Made by a program: the position numbers and the translations under genes. Positions 6,705 through 7,023 of a stretch of DNA of 7,023 nt are shown piece by piece (the stretch's first letter is position 1; the number at the start of each line of letters is the position of its first letter). The stretch is from assembly GCA_947624425.1 (NCBI GenBank), contig CANQKG010000074.1, forward strand, positions 1 through 7,023. The letters are read 5' to 3'. The notes beneath the pieces are model-generated. The model had not been told where the DNA came from, did no database searches, and was given only the letters and a program-made list of their open reading frames with translations. The stretch comes from an uncultured Clostridia bacterium. GTDB taxonomy: Bacteria; Bacillota; Clostridia; Oscillospirales; Ruminococcaceae.

Positions 6705-6728
6705 TAATTTGAATATTTATACAAATTA
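6705..6728. promoter_or_regulatory. ARG-box-like operator over the argG -10
   Basis: The core TGAATATTTATACA (6710-6723) matches the ARG-box pattern TGAAT-N4-ATTCA at 9 of 10 fixed positions. It sits within a wider dyad, TAATTTG (6705-6711) and CAAATTA (6722-6728), that pairs at 10 of 12 positions. Arginine-responsive ArgR/AhrC hexamers bind such boxes, and this position would block RNA polymerase. The regulator gene is not in the window. Confidence 0.65.
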
Positions 6729-6745
6729 CCGAAAAGGGCTGTAAA
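6716..6745 (-). promoter_or_regulatory. Promoter of the arg operon
   Basis: Minus-strand TTTACA (6740-6745, 5 of 6 to the sigma-A -35 consensus) is followed by an 18-nt spacer and TATAAA (6716-6721, 5 of 6 to the -10). Transcription would start near 6709, giving a leader of about 160 nt to argG. The -10 lies inside an ARG-box-like operator, as expected for a promoter repressed by an ArgR/AhrC protein. Confidence 0.65.
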
Positions 6746-6791
6746 TTAGGCGGATTTACGGTTCGATTGCCCAAATTCGAGACGGAAATTC

Positions 6792-6825
6792 TGTATATAA
6801 ATGAATAATTATGCATTCATATGCA
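6792..6825. promoter_or_regulatory. Distal cluster of overlapping ARG-box-like sites
   Basis: TGAATAATTATGCA (6802-6815) matches the ARG-box pattern at 9 of 10 fixed bases. TGCATTCATATGCA (6812-6825), itself nearly palindromic, matches at 8 of 10. A weaker TGTATATAAATGAA (6792-6805) precedes them. Their centres are 10 bp apart, one helical turn, and lie about 92-102 bp from the centre of the promoter-proximal box. Adjacent boxes in known arg operators are usually spaced about two turns, so only one of the overlapping pair may be used at a time. The cluster ends 13 bp before the tRNA promoter -35. Confidence 0.5.
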
Positions 6826-6837
6826 GAAAGAAAAAGG

Positions 6838-6866
6838 TTGCCCGTCCGCCGCATTTGTGGTATAAT
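6838..6866 (+). promoter_or_regulatory. Extended -10 promoter of the tRNA-Arg gene
   Basis: TTGCCC (6838-6843, 4 of 6 to -35) is followed by exactly 17 nt and TATAAT (6861-6866, perfect -10). TG sits at 6858-6859 (extended -10), and an A-rich tract (6826-6836) lies in the UP-element position. The start would be near 6873, leaving a 5' leader of about 78 nt before the tRNA, to be removed by processing. Confidence 0.75.
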
Positions 6867-6887
6867 AGCCGCGAAGCGGATATTATA
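6861..6887. repeat. Imperfect palindrome centred on the tRNA promoter start point
   Basis: TATAATA (6861-6867) mirrors TATTATA (6881-6887), and CCGC (6869-6872) mirrors GCGG (6876-6879), with one mismatch and a 3-nt centre. The left arm is the -10 itself; the right arm gives a perfect TATAAT on the minus strand, but no usable -35 is found for it. It could be an operator for a dimeric regulator or a symmetric promoter core. Confidence 0.55.
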
Positions 6888-6950
6888 CCTCTGATTGCCA
6901 CCGCCTCGCCGTTTGCGCTTTGCGCTGCACGGCAACGGCTCTCAAAAAAT

Positions 6951-7023
6951 GTCTGCGTAGCTCAGTTGGATAGAGCGACCGCCTCCTAAGCGGTAGGTCG
7001 GGTGTTCGAGTCACCTCGCGGAC
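6951..7023 (+). tRNA. tRNA-Arg, anticodon CCT (3' end cut by window)
   Basis: The cloverleaf folds completely. The acceptor stem GTCTGCG (6951-6957) pairs with CGCGGAC (7017-7023), with one T-G pair. The D-arm is GCTC/GAGC (6960-6963 and 6973-6976). The anticodon stem ACCGC/GCGGT (6978-6982 and 6990-6994) closes the loop CTCCTAA, giving anticodon CCT, which reads AGG. The variable loop has 5 nt, and the T-arm GGGTG/CACCT closes TTCGAGT. The 73 nt present end with the acceptor stem, so the discriminator base and any encoded CCA lie beyond the window. It diverges from the arginine operon. Confidence 0.95.

Noticed and set aside
6548..6709. T-box riboswitch in the argG leader
   Set aside because: The conserved T-box sequence and an antiterminator/terminator pair with U-tract are not present; the AGGGTTCC near 6579-6586 is not a match.
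6801..6989. Plus-strand frame ending ...VCVAQLDRATAS
   Set aside because: Its end is the familiar false translation of a tRNA gene, and it covers the operators and promoter.

Overview
The window carries most of an arginine-biosynthesis operon on the minus strand, and at the right edge a tRNA-Arg gene points the other way. Strong AGGAG-type ribosome binding sites, AT-rich ARG-box-like operators, G/C-rich third codon positions and the gene order argG-argH-argC-argJ-argB-argD suggest a moderately GC-rich Firmicute of the class Clostridia, perhaps Oscillospiraceae/Ruminococcaceae. That placement is inference from style and gene order, not from a marker gene.

Layout from right to left, which is the direction of operon transcription. 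A tRNA-Arg (anticodon CCT) starts at 6951 on the plus strand and runs off the window before its discriminator base. Its promoter is an extended -10 type at 6838-6866, with a dyad centred on the predicted start point. Between this promoter and argG lie phased ARG-box-like sequences (6792-6825), a sigma-A-type promoter for argG (-35 at 6740-6745, -10 at 6716-6721), an ARG-box-like dyad over that -10, and a leader of about 160 nt. The leader contains an arginine-rich reading frame open into argG. argG (5327-6547) is followed by an unusual 403-nt non-coding gap packed with inverted repeats, two of which interlock like a pseudoknot. Then come argH, argC, argJ, argB and the first 123 codons of argD, very tightly spaced: a 4-bp stop/start overlap or gaps of 9-15 nt, each with its own Shine-Dalgarno sequence.

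Together the genes cover the acetylated route to arginine. ArgJ moves the acetyl group from N-acetylornithine to glutamate (the cyclic route). ArgB phosphorylates N-acetylglutamate, ArgC reduces the acyl phosphate, and ArgD aminates the semialdehyde. ArgG and ArgH turn citrulline plus aspartate into arginine and fumarate. Ornithine carbamoyltransferase (argF) and carbamoyl-phosphate synthase (carAB) are not in the window; they may lie beyond the left edge.

The enzymes look ordinary and intact. The points worth a second look are non-coding: the structured argG-argH gap, the possible pseudoknot in it, and the shared control region between the arginine operon and the arginine tRNA. I saw no CRISPR array, transposase, phage gene or defence system.
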